Below, piece after piece: positions 8,891-18,075 of a DNA stretch of 64,000 nucleotides; the stretch's first letter is position 1, and each line of letters opens with the position of its first letter. The notes beneath the pieces are model-generated. The model saw nothing but the letters and a program-made list of their open reading frames with translations, made no database searches and was not told where the DNA came from. The translations under genes were made by a program, and so were the position numbers. This DNA is from Streptomyces davaonensis JCM 4913 (GTDB lineage: Bacteria > Actinomycetota > Actinomycetes > Streptomycetales > Streptomycetaceae). The DNA lies in contig NC_020504.1 in assembly GCF_000349325.1 (NCBI RefSeq), forward strand, positions 992,001 through 1,056,000. Reading direction: 5' to 3'.

Positions 8891-9316
8891 ATGACCGACA
8901 ACACCCTGCGCTCCGTCGCCGTCGAGCGCACCGCCTCCGGCCACTTCACCGCGGTCAACGCCCGCGGCGGCACGATCGAATTCGGCACCGAGGGCGCCGA
9001 CTTCACCCCGGTCGAGCTGCTGCTCGCCGCGATCGGCGGCTGCACCATGGCCGACGTCGACGTCGCCACCACCCGGCACGCAGAGCCCGACCGCTTCACG
9101 GTCACCGTGACCGGCCACAAGGTCAGCGACGAGCAGGGCAACCGGATGACCGACCTGGAGGTCACCTTCTCCGTCGCCTTCCCCGAGGGCGAGGGCGGCG
9201 ACCGGGCCCGCGCGATCCTCCCCCGCGCGGTGAGGACCTCCCACGACCGCCTGTGCACGGTCAGCCGCACCATCGAGGCCGGTACGCCGGTCAGGGCCAC
9301 CGTCGAGGACGCCTGA
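8891..9316 (+). CDS. OsmC-family protein
   Basis: A 141-residue OsmC/Ohr-fold protein, a family of small thiol-dependent peroxidases. The two conserved cysteines are visible: one in the AIGGCTMADVDV helix (about residue 55) and one in the RLCTVSRTI strand near the C-terminus. The FTPVELLLAAIGGC segment is the family signature. Whether it reduces organic hydroperoxides or is one of the non-peroxidase OsmC relatives cannot be told. It probably has a leaderless mRNA and is followed by an acetyltransferase 48 bp downstream on the same strand. Confidence 0.85.
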   Translation: MTDNTLRSVAVERTASGHFTAVNARGGTIEFGTEGADFTPVELLLAAIGGCTMADVDVATTRHAEPDRFTVTVTGHKVSDEQGNRMTDLEVTFSVAFPEGEGGDRARAILPRAVRTSHDRLCTVSRTIEAGTPVRATVEDA

Positions 9317-9363
9317 GCAATAACCGTTTGCGGTCGGCCGTACGGTCACCGGACCCTGACCCC

Positions 9364-10290
9364 ATGTCCTACGCCGTCCGCCCCGCCGAACTCACCGACG
9401 CCCCCGCCGTCACCGAGCTGCTCAACCAGGTCGATGTGATCGAGATCGGCCGCCCGGAGACCGATCTGAGCACCGTGGAGGCCGAGTTCAAGAACCCCGA
9501 GCTCGACCTCGCCCAGGACTCCTGGCTCGCCTTCGACGGCGACCGGCTGGTGGCCTACGCGCTGGTGTGGGACGAGTCGAACGGTGAGCGCATCGACGCC
9601 GACCACTATGTGCTGCCCGACCACCAGGAGGCCGGGCAGCAGCTGTTCACGGCACTGGAGACCCGGGCCCTGGCCAAGGCACAGGCCAACGGCGCCTCCC
9701 GGGCCGTGGTCCATCTCCACCTCAACACCGAGCCCACCCTGGACACCGAGCTGATCCGCGAGCGCGCCTGGTCCGTCGTACGGCGCCACCATGTGCTGCA
9801 CCGCGGGGTTGATCCCGCCGAGGACCGCGCCCCGCAGGTCCCTGCCGGGACCCGGCTGCGGGCGTGCGCCGACGAGGCGGACCGCGAGCGGGTCCACGCC
9901 CTGTACCAGGCCACGTTCGCCGAGCACTTCGACTTCCAGCCGCGCACCTACGAGCAGTGGCTGCACGACGTGCACGCCGAGACGCTCGACTGGTCGCTGG
10001 TGTGGCTGGCGAGCACCGAGGAGGACGGGGACGTGGGCTTCCTCCTCGCCCGTAACGACCGGGAGGCCATGGGGTGGATCCGCAGCGTGGGCGTACTGCG
10101 CGCGGCCCGCGCCCAGGGGCTCGGCGGACTGCTGCTGCGCCACGCCTTCGCGGAGTTCGCCGCCCGGGGACGGGACACGGTGGGCCTCGGCGTGGACACC
10201 GGCAACACCACGGGCGCGCCGGGCCTGTACGCCCGGCACGGCATGACGGTCCACTTCGCCGTGGACACCTGGGAGACGGTCCTGAGCTGA
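9364..10290 (+). CDS. Tandem-GNAT acetyltransferase
   Basis: A 308-residue protein with two GNAT folds. The N-terminal copy (residues 1-150) begins SYAVRPAELTDAPAVTELL and has a degenerate cofactor site; the C-terminal copy has a well-formed acetyl-CoA motif IRSVGVLRAARAQGLGGLLL (about residues 238-260) followed by GLGVDTGNTTGAPGLYARHG. Such two-domain GNATs include mycothiol synthase relatives and antibiotic-modifying enzymes, but the substrate is unknown here. ATG 9364 lies 7 nt downstream of a GGACCCTGAC stretch with no strong ribosome binding site. Confidence 0.8.
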   Translation: MSYAVRPAELTDAPAVTELLNQVDVIEIGRPETDLSTVEAEFKNPELDLAQDSWLAFDGDRLVAYALVWDESNGERIDADHYVLPDHQEAGQQLFTALETRALAKAQANGASRAVVHLHLNTEPTLDTELIRERAWSVVRRHHVLHRGVDPAEDRAPQVPAGTRLRACADEADRERVHALYQATFAEHFDFQPRTYEQWLHDVHAETLDWSLVWLASTEEDGDVGFLLARNDREAMGWIRSVGVLRAARAQGLGGLLLRHAFAEFAARGRDTVGLGVDTGNTTGAPGLYARHGMTVHFAVDTWETVLS

Positions 10291-10298
10291 CCCTGCGC

Positions 10299-11057
10299 TC
10301 AGTAGGGGCGGTGCGGGTAGTGCGGATCGTCCCAGCGGGCGGGACCGCTGAGCCCTATCAGGCGTACCCGGTGCAGGAGTTCCTCGGACGCGTCGACCGC
10401 GCGCAGCCGCTCCGGGGCGCACCGGACGAGCCAGTCGGCGAGTTCGGTGCGCAGCGCTTCCCGGTCATGCCAGGAGTCCCAGGGCAGCTCGTCGACCAGC
10501 AGCTCGTACTCCCACTCGTCCACCGCCAGCGCCAAGTGCCGGTCGGTGACGGGGTGGTGGAGCGCCTCCCAGACATCCAGCCAGGGGGTGACCATGCCGG
10601 ATGCCTCCGCGCACATCGCGAACAGCTCGTGCACGGGCACGACGGGCTCCGGGTCCAGCAGGCTTCGTAACCACCAGGCGTACAAGAACTCCCATACGGC
10701 GCCGCTCTGTTGCGCGGGCCACTCTCGCCAGTCGCCGCGCATGAAGCACCGGCCGACCTCGTGCATGCCGAACCACGAATCCACCCGGCCGGCGACCAGT
10801 TCCCGGGCGAACTGGGGCAGGATCCGGCGCAGCACGGCGCCGTGGTTCTGCCAGTCGGGGGCCTCCCAGGTGCGGCGGAGCAGGTCCGGGTCGAGCTCCA
10901 CGTCGGGGGTCTTGAGCAGGGCGAGCTCTTCGTCGCTGCCCCAGTGGCAGTCGCACTGGTTCTCGTCGCTCCGGGCGGTCATTGCGCGGAAGGTGACGGC
11001 CAGGCCGTCCAGGGCACGGTCGAGGCGGAGCTGTACGGGAGTGGCGTCGGGTTTCAT
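10299..11057 (-). CDS. Hypothetical protein, 252 aa
   Basis: A soluble, Trp-rich acidic protein (MKPDATPVQLRLDRALDGLA), without signal peptide, membrane segment or recognised catalytic motif. Notable is a Cys-containing DENQCDCHWGSDEEL segment near residue 35 followed by helical sequence. ATG 11057 is chosen over an in-frame TTG at 11075. It is convergent with the tandem GNAT gene and its 5' side faces the GH64 promoter region. I do not recognise the family. Confidence 0.65.
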   Translation of the reverse strand: MKPDATPVQLRLDRALDGLAVTFRAMTARSDENQCDCHWGSDEELALLKTPDVELDPDLLRRTWEAPDWQNHGAVLRRILPQFARELVAGRVDSWFGMHEVGRCFMRGDWREWPAQQSGAVWEFLYAWWLRSLLDPEPVVPVHELFAMCAEASGMVTPWLDVWEALHHPVTDRHLALAVDEWEYELLVDELPWDSWHDREALRTELADWLVRCAPERLRAVDASEELLHRVRLIGLSGPARWDDPHYPHRPY

Positions 11058-11202
11058 GGTCGTCGGCAGCCTCAAGGGGACTCCGGAACGGCTTCCGCCG
11101 GCCGAAGATCGCGACTCTACCTCCTTAAGGGAGCCTTAGTACACCGTTAAATGATCGCCGGATTCTGACGGACACTCGATTTCTCCGTGCGCGACGAGCA
11201 TC

Positions 11203-11218
11203 CTGAGAGCGCTCTCAG
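11203..11218. promoter_or_regulatory. 16-bp perfect palindrome, LacI-type operator candidate
   Basis: CTGAGAGCGCTCTCAG is a perfect palindrome centred 48 bp before the GH64 glucanase start. Its core GAGCGCTC matches the core of the CebR/CelR operator TGGGAGCGCTCCCA known from cellulose and beta-glucan genes of Streptomyces and Thermobifida, with two symmetric differences per half. A LacI-family repressor of beta-glucan use is therefore the likely reader; no such regulator lies in this window. Confidence 0.6.
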
Positions 11219-11258
11219 AGCCACCCCCACGTACCTCCCGCACCCCGGAGACCCCCAC

Positions 11259-12446
11259 ATGACACCCCGTCACCAGCGTCAACTCGGCCGCCGCAAGCTG
11301 CTCTTCGCCCTTGGCGGCGCCGCCGTCGCGGCGCCCGCCGTGGCCGCCCTCGCTCCGCACGCGCTCGCGGACCCTGCCGCGGCCGCGGGCCTGCCGTTGA
11401 CGATCGTCAACGACAGCGGCTCCTTCGGGAACGGCAGCGTCCACGTCTACATCGTCGGCAACCAGGACGGCCGCCAGGTCCGGGTCACGCCCGACGGCAC
11501 GCTCGCTCCGATCGCCCTGTCGGACAACGGCCCGGACGGCTTCACCGACTACGCGATCAGCCTGGCGGGCAGCGGCGAGACCCAGCTGACGCTGCCGTAC
11601 ATGTCCGGGCGGATCTATGTCGCGCTCGGTCAGAAGCTGAAGTTCAAGGCGGTGGCCGACGGCAACGGCAACGCCGCCCTCCAGTACCCGGCGGGCTGGG
11701 TGGCCTCGGACCCCAACTACCCGGTGCTGCACGACTGTGCCGAGTTCACCTACAACTCCTCCGGCATGTTCTGCAACACCACGATGGTCGACATGTTCAG
11801 CGTGCCGATGAGCATCCGGCTGACCGGCGCCAAGGACCAGACCACGGGCGCGCTGCGCCCCGGCGGGCGGGCGTCCGTCTTCGCGGCCGTAGGACAGAAG
11901 GCGGAGTTCGAGCGGCTGGTGGTGGACGACACGCGAGTGCTGGCGCCCGGGCACGGGCTGGACGCCGGGCTGTTCCCGAAGGACTATTTCGCGCCGTACA
12001 TCGACGAGGTGTGGAGCACGTACACCGGCCGGGATCTCGTCGTGACGACCAACGCGGGTGCCTTCACCGGGCGGGTGCGCGGTGAGCGGCTGACCTTCTC
12101 CGGGCCCGCCGAGGTGTCGTTCGCACGGCCCTCGACGCGGGACGTGCTGTTCTGCGACGGCACGCTCGCCGCACCGAACGACGGGACGACCGGCCCGGTC
12201 GCGGCGGTGCTCGGCGCCGGGTTCAACCGGTCGACGCTGGTCTCGCATCCCGCCCAGCCGACGACCGACCCGGCCGACTTCTACCGAGGCGCCCTGGCCA
12301 ACCACTACTCCGCGGCACTGCACGCGGCGACGGTGGACGGCAAGGCGTACGGCTTCGCCTTCGACGATGTCGCCGACTTCGCCTCGTACATCCAGGACAC
12401 CGCCCCGACGGGGATCCGGCTGACGCTCACGCCGTTCGAGAACTGA
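11259..12446 (+). CDS. Secreted GH64 endo-beta-1,3-glucanase
   Basis: A 395-residue glycoside hydrolase family 64 enzyme, which cleaves beta-1,3-glucan (laminarin, fungal wall) and in known members releases laminaripentaose. A twin-arginine-type leader (RRKLLFALGG, residues 11-20) with an Ala-rich core ends near residue 38. The family acid/base and nucleophile candidates are Glu162 (CAEFTYN) and Asp178 (TMVDMF). The gene is monocistronic behind a palindromic operator. The ATG at 11259 is chosen because it starts directly before the basic signal region; the in-frame upstream frame reads through the operator. No carbohydrate-binding module is attached. Confidence 0.85.
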   Translation: MTPRHQRQLGRRKLLFALGGAAVAAPAVAALAPHALADPAAAAGLPLTIVNDSGSFGNGSVHVYIVGNQDGRQVRVTPDGTLAPIALSDNGPDGFTDYAISLAGSGETQLTLPYMSGRIYVALGQKLKFKAVADGNGNAALQYPAGWVASDPNYPVLHDCAEFTYNSSGMFCNTTMVDMFSVPMSIRLTGAKDQTTGALRPGGRASVFAAVGQKAEFERLVVDDTRVLAPGHGLDAGLFPKDYFAPYIDEVWSTYTGRDLVVTTNAGAFTGRVRGERLTFSGPAEVSFARPSTRDVLFCDGTLAAPNDGTTGPVAAVLGAGFNRSTLVSHPAQPTTDPADFYRGALANHYSAALHAATVDGKAYGFAFDDVADFASYIQDTAPTGIRLTLTPFEN

Positions 12447-12495
12447 GAGGGCCGAGAGGGCGAGAGCCCAAGGGGGGTGCCCGCCCAAGGGCCCC

Positions 12496-14748
12496 TCAGG
12501 CCGCCCGCTCGTGCTCCCCCTCCGCGTCGATGTGCGGGAGGATCCGGTCCAGCCAGCGCGGTGTCCACCAGGCATGGCGGCCGAGCAGGGTCATCACCGC
12601 GGGCACCATGAGCAGCCGGACGACGGTCGCATCGATCAACACGCTCACGGCCAGGCCCAGTCCGAGCATCTTGACCACCACGTTGTCGCTGACGATGAAG
12701 GCGGCGAAGACGCTCACCATGATCAGTGCGGCGCAGGTGATGACCCTGGCGGTGATCTCCAGGGCGTGGGCGACCGATGCCTTCGCGTCCTGGGTGCGCA
12801 GCCAGGCCTCGTGGACCCGGGAGAGGAGGAAGATCTCGTAGTCCATGCTCAGCCCGAAGATGATCGCGAACATCATCATCGGCACATAGCTCTCGATCGG
12901 CACCTTGCCGTTGACGCCCAGTGCGGGGCCGCCCCAGCCCCACTGGAAGACGGCGACGACGACGCCGTAGGAAGCGGCGATCGACAGGACGTTGAGGACG
13001 GCGGCCTTGACCGCGACGAGGAGTCCGCGGAAGACGGCCAGGATGATCAGGAAGGCCAGCGCGACCACCACGCCGATGATCAGGGGCAGTCGTTCGGCGA
13101 CGATGTCACGGAAGTCGACCTGGGCCGCGGTGGTGCCGGTGACATAGCCCTTGGCGTCGGTGCCGGACAGCGCGCCGGGCAGCGTCTCGTCGACCAGGCG
13201 GTTGGTCAGCTCCGTGGTGTCGGCGTCCTGCGGGGACGTCTTGGAGTAGACGGTGGAGATCAGGACGTCCCCGTCCTGGGTCGTGGTGAGCGGGGTGACG
13301 GCGGCGGCGCCGGAGACTCCGTCGAGGCTCTTCTGCACCGTCGAGGACAGGTCCGAGCGCTGCGACGAGGGCACCTTCGTCTGGTCCACCACGACCGTCA
13401 GCGGACCGTTGGAGCCGGGGCCGAAGGCGTCGGTCATCAGGTCGTAGGCGCGCCGGTCGGTGAAGGACGTGGGGTCGGCGCCGTCGCCGATGTGGCCGAG
13501 CTGCATGGAGAAGACCGGGATGGCGAGGACGGCGACGGTCACGACCCCGGCGGACAGGAACGTCAGCGGGCGCCGCGCCACGCGCTGCGCGTACCGATGC
13601 CAGGTGCCGTGCGCGGTGGCGCCCGGTTCGGCGTCGGTCTCGGCGACCGGCTTGCGGACCCGGTAGCGGTCGATGCGGGTGCCGATCAACCCCAGCAGGG
13701 CCGGTACGAGGGTCAGGGCGCCGGCGACCGCGGACACCACCGTCACCGCGGCGGCGAGGCCGAGTTTGCCGATGAACGACACCCCGGAGGCGTACAGGCC
13801 CGCCAGCGCGACGATCACCGTGCAGCCGGAGACCAGGACGGCGTGGCCGCTGGTGGCCGCGGCCCGCCCGGCGGCGTGCACCGGATCAGCGCCGTCCATG
13901 AGGTTCTGCCGGTGACGCGTGATCAGGAACAGGGCGTAGTCGATGCCCACGCCGATGCCGATCATCGTGGCGAGCGTCGGGGAGACGGTGGCGAAGGTGA
14001 ACGCGGCGGCGAGCAGACCGAGACAGGCCAGCCCGCCGACCACGCTGATCAACGCGGTCAACAGGGGGACCACGGCCGCGATCACACTGCCGAAGCCGAT
14101 CAGCAGGACCACGATGGCCACCCCGAAGCCGATCAGCTCGCTCACCCGGTCGTCCGCCTCGGGGCGGGCCAGTTCACCGAGCGGGCCGCCGTACTCGACA
14201 TCGGCCCCGGCCGAACGCAGCGGCTGCACCGCATCGTCGACGCCGTCGAGGTAACTGTCCCCGAGCAGGGAGGGCTGCTCGTCGAAGCGGACGGTGATGT
14301 AGGCGGTCTTGCCGTCGGAGGACAGCGGGCCGACGTTCGGCTGGCCGCTCTTGGGCGGAGGGGCGGTCAGCGGGTTCTGCACCGCCAGGACGTGCGGCAG
14401 CTTCCCCAGGTCGCCGACCGTGGTGGACATCTGCGAGTCCAGCGAGTCCAGGGACTTCTGCGCGTCGTGCACGACGATCTGGCTGCTGTAGCCCCCGGCC
14501 TGCGGATCGTGCTGCTGGAGCACCTCCTGGCCCTTCTGGGACTGCGACTGCGACAGTGAGAAGTTGTCGGAGTACTCGCCGCCGTGCAGATGGTTCAGGG
14601 TCTGGAGGGCGGCCAGGACCACCAGCCAGGCGATGATGACGATCACGAAGTGCCGGGCGCAGGTCTCGCCGAGCCTTCTCAGGATCCCCCGTGCGGGCGG
14701 TGCCGGAGCCCCGCCGTCTCCCCCCTCGCTGACGCGAGTCGGTGACAT
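12496..14748 (-). CDS. MmpL-type (RND superfamily) membrane transporter
   Basis: A 750-residue protein with the duplicated RND layout: an N-terminal membrane helix ([17 protein letters not shown]), an external domain of about 150 residues, a five- or six-helix bundle with [17 protein letters not shown], a second external domain (about residues 415-540), and a second bundle with [18 protein letters not shown]. The paired (G/S)xDYxxFLxxRxxE motifs carry the Asp-Tyr pairs that serve proton relay in MmpL proteins. Known relatives export lipids, glycolipids or antibiotics. No TetR repressor or lipid-synthesis gene is adjacent, so the substrate is open. Convergent with the GH64 gene. Confidence 0.9.
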   Translation of the reverse strand: MSPTRVSEGGDGGAPAPPARGILRRLGETCARHFVIVIIAWLVVLAALQTLNHLHGGEYSDNFSLSQSQSQKGQEVLQQHDPQAGGYSSQIVVHDAQKSLDSLDSQMSTTVGDLGKLPHVLAVQNPLTAPPPKSGQPNVGPLSSDGKTAYITVRFDEQPSLLGDSYLDGVDDAVQPLRSAGADVEYGGPLGELARPEADDRVSELIGFGVAIVVLLIGFGSVIAAVVPLLTALISVVGGLACLGLLAAAFTFATVSPTLATMIGIGVGIDYALFLITRHRQNLMDGADPVHAAGRAAATSGHAVLVSGCTVIVALAGLYASGVSFIGKLGLAAAVTVVSAVAGALTLVPALLGLIGTRIDRYRVRKPVAETDAEPGATAHGTWHRYAQRVARRPLTFLSAGVVTVAVLAIPVFSMQLGHIGDGADPTSFTDRRAYDLMTDAFGPGSNGPLTVVVDQTKVPSSQRSDLSSTVQKSLDGVSGAAAVTPLTTTQDGDVLISTVYSKTSPQDADTTELTNRLVDETLPGALSGTDAKGYVTGTTAAQVDFRDIVAERLPLIIGVVVALAFLIILAVFRGLLVAVKAAVLNVLSIAASYGVVVAVFQWGWGGPALGVNGKVPIESYVPMMMFAIIFGLSMDYEIFLLSRVHEAWLRTQDAKASVAHALEITARVITCAALIMVSVFAAFIVSDNVVVKMLGLGLAVSVLIDATVVRLLMVPAVMTLLGRHAWWTPRWLDRILPHIDAEGEHERAA

Positions 14749-14937
14749 GACCTTGGCATCTCTCCGTTGCCCGAGACATGACTACTCACCATTAGACGCC
14801 GTTCCGATCAGCCCGTCATTTTCAGTTCGCGGGCCCCTCCGGATGCACGGCGCGCGAAGGCGTTGAATGGTGATAGCTAACCCATGCGCGCGAGCGCCGG
14901 GGCCGCCCCATGGATCCGGACCCGAGGAGCAGAGATC

Positions 14938-15141
14938 ATGCCGACGTCACAGCCCGCGTCCGGGCCGTCCGAGGACCGTGCCACCCCGGACGACCTGCTC
15001 CACACCCGCACCGGCACCGAGGTGTCGCCGGAGGACCTGGTCCTTGCCTCGGGCAAGGACATCACCCCCCGCAGTATGGAATGGGCCAAGCGCAAGCTGG
15101 AGGCAGAGGGGCCCGCCGCCCTCGACAAGATGCTCCCCTGA
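14938..15141 (+). CDS. Small conserved hypothetical, 67 aa
   Basis: A short hydrophilic protein starting at ATG 14938 with GAGGAG upstream. It contains DDLLHTRTGTEVSPEDLVLA and ends in an amphipathic helix (SMEWAKRKLEAEGPAALDKM). No membrane segment or known domain is visible. It is convergent with the sulfite-oxidase-type gene and separated from the MmpL gene by a 189-bp divergent region in which I see no clear operator. Confidence 0.65.
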   Translation: MPTSQPASGPSEDRATPDDLLHTRTGTEVSPEDLVLASGKDITPRSMEWAKRKLEAEGPAALDKMLP

Positions 15142-15157
15142 GCGGCCGGGTCGCCGT

Positions 15158-16297
15158 TCAACCGAGTTCCTCCGGGTCCGGGCACACGACCCGGATCCGG
15201 TGGACGAGGTTGTTGGCGAACCCGCCGCGGTTCCACGGCTGCCGGAGCGGCTGGGTGTGCCCCTCGGCGTCGGTGGCCCGCGCGCTCAGCACATGCTCGC
15301 CCGGTGTGGCGGTCCAGTCGGCCCGCCAGCTCCGCCATGCCCACGGGTGTCCGCCGTCGGGCGCCAGGCCGGCCCGCCGCCAGGTGCGCTCGCCGTCGGT
15401 GCTGATCTCGACCCGGGTCACCGGCGCCCGGCCGGACCAGGCGCGGCCCTCCAGCGTCAGCCCGCCGGGGCCGACCACGCGGGTGCGGGACATGAAGTCC
15501 GGGAATCCGGGCGGGATCAGCAGGGCCCGCGGCGCGATCCGGGTGACCGGCTCGCCCTCCTCGTCGGGCCGCTGCCGGATCCGGTAGGCGACGGCCTGCT
15601 GGAAGCCGGTGAACGGCTCGTCGACGACCCTGATCCCGCGCAGCCACTTCACGTGCGCCATGCCGTACCAGCCGGGGACGACCAGGCGCAGGGGGCGGCC
15701 GTGCTGCGGGGGCAGCGGGGCGCCGTTCATCGCGTGCGCGACCAGGACCTCGGGCTCGGCGCCGAGCGCCACGTCCAGGGGCAGGGCGCGCTGGTAGTCC
15801 TGCTCCACGCCGCGCTCCACGCCGTGGTCGGCGCCGGTGAGGACGACCTCGACGGCGTCGTCCTCGACCCCGGCCGCTTCGAGCAGCAGCCGCAGCGGTA
15901 CGCCGGTCCACTCGGCGGTGCCGACCGCCTCGACGAGCCAGGGCTGGCTGACCGGGCGGGGCGTGAGCAGGGCCCGGCCGTTGCCCGCGCACTCCAGCGT
16001 GACGCGCGTGGTGACCTGGGGGAACGCCCGCAGATCGGCGAGGCCGAGGCGGAGCGGGCGGCGGACGCGGCCGTCGAGGGTGAGCTGCCAGGAGGCGCCG
16101 TCCGGCACATACGGGATGTCGTAGTGGGTCAGGACGTAGTGCAGGCCGGGGGGTGTGAGGTCGTAGCGCAGGGCCTCCAGCGGCAGGCCGTGGTTTCTGG
16201 TGGCGAGCGCCAGCTCGTCCCGGCCGATGGCCTCGTCGGACACGGGCGGCCGGGCGGGTGCGCTCGCGTCACCGAGTCGTGCACCCATACCTGCCAT
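15158..16297 (-). CDS. Sulfite oxidase-family molybdoenzyme
   Basis: A 379-residue molybdopterin protein of the sulfite oxidase family. The catalytic-core cysteine that ligates Mo is in VTLECAGNGR (about residue 102), and the substrate-pocket arginines and the PLRLVVPGWYGMAHVKW signature follow around residues 205-225. The C-terminal 120 residues (VTRVEISTDGERTWRRA) form the Mo-co dimerisation domain. There is no haem b5 domain and no signal peptide, so it is probably cytoplasmic and uses an unknown electron acceptor. The start ATG 16297 or 16288 cannot be decided by ribosome binding sites. Confidence 0.88.
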   Translation of the reverse strand: MAGMGARLGDASAPARPPVSDEAIGRDELALATRNHGLPLEALRYDLTPPGLHYVLTHYDIPYVPDGASWQLTLDGRVRRPLRLGLADLRAFPQVTTRVTLECAGNGRALLTPRPVSQPWLVEAVGTAEWTGVPLRLLLEAAGVEDDAVEVVLTGADHGVERGVEQDYQRALPLDVALGAEPEVLVAHAMNGAPLPPQHGRPLRLVVPGWYGMAHVKWLRGIRVVDEPFTGFQQAVAYRIRQRPDEEGEPVTRIAPRALLIPPGFPDFMSRTRVVGPGGLTLEGRAWSGRAPVTRVEISTDGERTWRRAGLAPDGGHPWAWRSWRADWTATPGEHVLSARATDAEGHTQPLRQPWNRGGFANNLVHRIRVVCPDPEELG

Positions 16298-16426
16298 TGT
16301 CCCGCCGGAGCGGCACGGACGCCCTGCCGAGGCCCCGCCCCCGGCTCAACCGGCCACCGCGTGCGGCGGGTTCGGATTTCGGCCCGCCCTTTCGGAAACG
16401 GTCTTGGGGCTGCCAGACTCCGGTGA

Positions 16427-17830
16427 ATGCCCGACTTCGACATGCTCGTCCTCGGATCCGGTCCGGGTGGCCAGAAGGCCGCCATCGCCGCGGCCAAGCT
16501 GGGCCGCAAGGTGGCCGTCGTCGACCGCCCCGACATGGTCGGCGGGGTCTCCATCCACACCGGCACCATCCCCTCCAAGACACTGCGCGAGGCGGTGCTC
16601 TACCTCACCGGCCTCACCCAACGCGATCTGTACGGCCAGAGTTACCGCCTCAAGGAAGACATCACCGTCGCCGACCTGATCTCGCGCACCCAGCACGTGG
16701 TGGGCCGCGAGGTCGACGTCATCCGCAGCCAGCTCTCCCGCAACCAGGTGGCCCTGTACGCCGGGACCGGACGGTTCGTGGACGACCACACCGTCGCCGT
16801 GCGCGAGGTCACCGGACATGAAAAGCTGCTCACCGCCGAGCACATCGTGATCGCCACCGGCACCCGGCCCGCGCGGCCCGCCAGCGTCGAGTTCGACGGG
16901 CGCACGATCATGGACTCGGACAATGTGCTCAACCTGGAGCAGGTGCCGCGCTCGATGGTCATCGTCGGCGCGGGGGTCATCGGCATGGAGTACGCCTCCA
17001 TGTTCGCCGCGCTCGGCAGCCGGATCACGGTGGTGGAGAAGCGCGCCGGGATGCTCGACATGTGCGACGTCGAGGTCGTGGAGTCGCTCAAGTACCAACT
17101 GCGGGACCTGGCCGTGACGTTCCGCTTCGGGGAGACGGTCGCCGCCGTGGAGCGGCACCCCCGCGGCACGGTCACCGTGCTGGAGAGCGGCAAGAAGATC
17201 CCCGCCGAGGCGGTGATGTACTCGGCGGGCCGGCAGGGCCTGACCGATGATCTCGACCTGGACAAGGCCGGTCTGACGGCGGACCCGCGCGGCCGGATCT
17301 CGGTCGACGAGCACTACCGCACCGAGGTGCCGCACATCTACGCCGTCGGCGATGTGATCGGCTTCCCGGCACTCGCCGCGACCTCCATGGAGCAGGGCCG
17401 CACCGCCGCCTACCACGCCTTCGGGGAACCCGTCGGCCGGATGCACCACCTCCAGCCGATCGGCATCTACACCATCCCCGAGATCAGCTTCGTCGGCCGT
17501 ACCGAGGACCAGCTCACCGAGGAGCTGGTGCCGTTCGAGGTCGGTATCTCCCGCTACCGCGAGCTGGCCCGCGGGCAGATCATCGGCGACTCCCACGGCA
17601 TGCTGAAGCTGCTGGTCTCCCCCGAGGACCGCACGCTGCTCGGGGTGCACTGCTTCGGCTCCGGAGCGACGGAGCTGATTCACATCGGGCAGTCGGTGAT
17701 GGGCTGCGGCGGCACGGTCGACTATCTGGTCGACGCGGTGTTCAACTACCCGACGCTCGCCGAGTCCTACAAGGTGGCCGCGCTGGACGCCACCAACCGG
17801 CTGCGCCAGGTCGACCGGATGGACGACTAG
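16427..17830 (+). CDS. sthA: Soluble pyridine nucleotide transhydrogenase
   Basis: A 467-residue flavoprotein that exchanges hydride between NADPH and NAD. FAD-binding [10 protein letters not shown] is at residues 9-18, the second dinucleotide motif [15 protein letters not shown] near residue 180, and the FAD-ribityl motif [13 protein letters not shown] near residue 305. The position of the redox-active disulfide of lipoamide dehydrogenases reads [12 protein letters not shown]: both cysteines are missing, as in SthA. The C-terminal dimerisation domain ends [15 protein letters not shown]. Monocistronic, followed by a hairpin. Confidence 0.92.
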   Translation: MPDFDMLVLGSGPGGQKAAIAAAKLGRKVAVVDRPDMVGGVSIHTGTIPSKTLREAVLYLTGLTQRDLYGQSYRLKEDITVADLISRTQHVVGREVDVIRSQLSRNQVALYAGTGRFVDDHTVAVREVTGHEKLLTAEHIVIATGTRPARPASVEFDGRTIMDSDNVLNLEQVPRSMVIVGAGVIGMEYASMFAALGSRITVVEKRAGMLDMCDVEVVESLKYQLRDLAVTFRFGETVAAVERHPRGTVTVLESGKKIPAEAVMYSAGRQGLTDDLDLDKAGLTADPRGRISVDEHYRTEVPHIYAVGDVIGFPALAATSMEQGRTAAYHAFGEPVGRMHHLQPIGIYTIPEISFVGRTEDQLTEELVPFEVGISRYRELARGQIIGDSHGMLKLLVSPEDRTLLGVHCFGSGATELIHIGQSVMGCGGTVDYLVDAVFNYPTLAESYKVAALDATNRLRQVDRMDD

Positions 17831-17879
17831 CACGGCAACAGCCCTGCTCCGAACAGCGTTTCGGGCCGCCTTCCGCCAA

Positions 17880-17916
17880 AGCCCCACCCTGTCCTGAGCA
17901 GTCGGCGGGTGGGGCT
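17880..17916 (+). terminator. Hairpin terminator candidate after sthA
   Basis: A perfect 10-bp stem, AGCCCCACCC (17880-17889) with GGGTGGGGCT (17907-17916), encloses a 17-nt loop 50 bp after the sthA stop. It is followed by TATCATCACTCATC rather than a T-run, as is usual for Streptomyces hairpin terminators. Confidence 0.65.
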
Positions 17917-18075
17917 ATCATCACTCATCACTTGCACACACGGTGTGATCGTGTGCCGACTCTGCGGCGGCACGGCCGCCGCCACCCCCTACTTCTCGTG
18001 CGACCCCCCACCCCCCATACGGCGTCCAGGTTTCCGGTCTCCTGGCGACGTGCACGACGGAAAGCAGCACAGGCC

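Noticed and set aside
12447..12495. Terminator between the convergent GH64 and MmpL genes
   Set aside because: Only short G/C-rich self-complementary words are present; no stem long enough to call.
12511..14559. 682-codon plus-strand frame antisense to the MmpL gene
   Set aside because: Low-complexity Gly/Asp/His/Arg composition with no family signature; the opposite strand encodes clear RND motifs.
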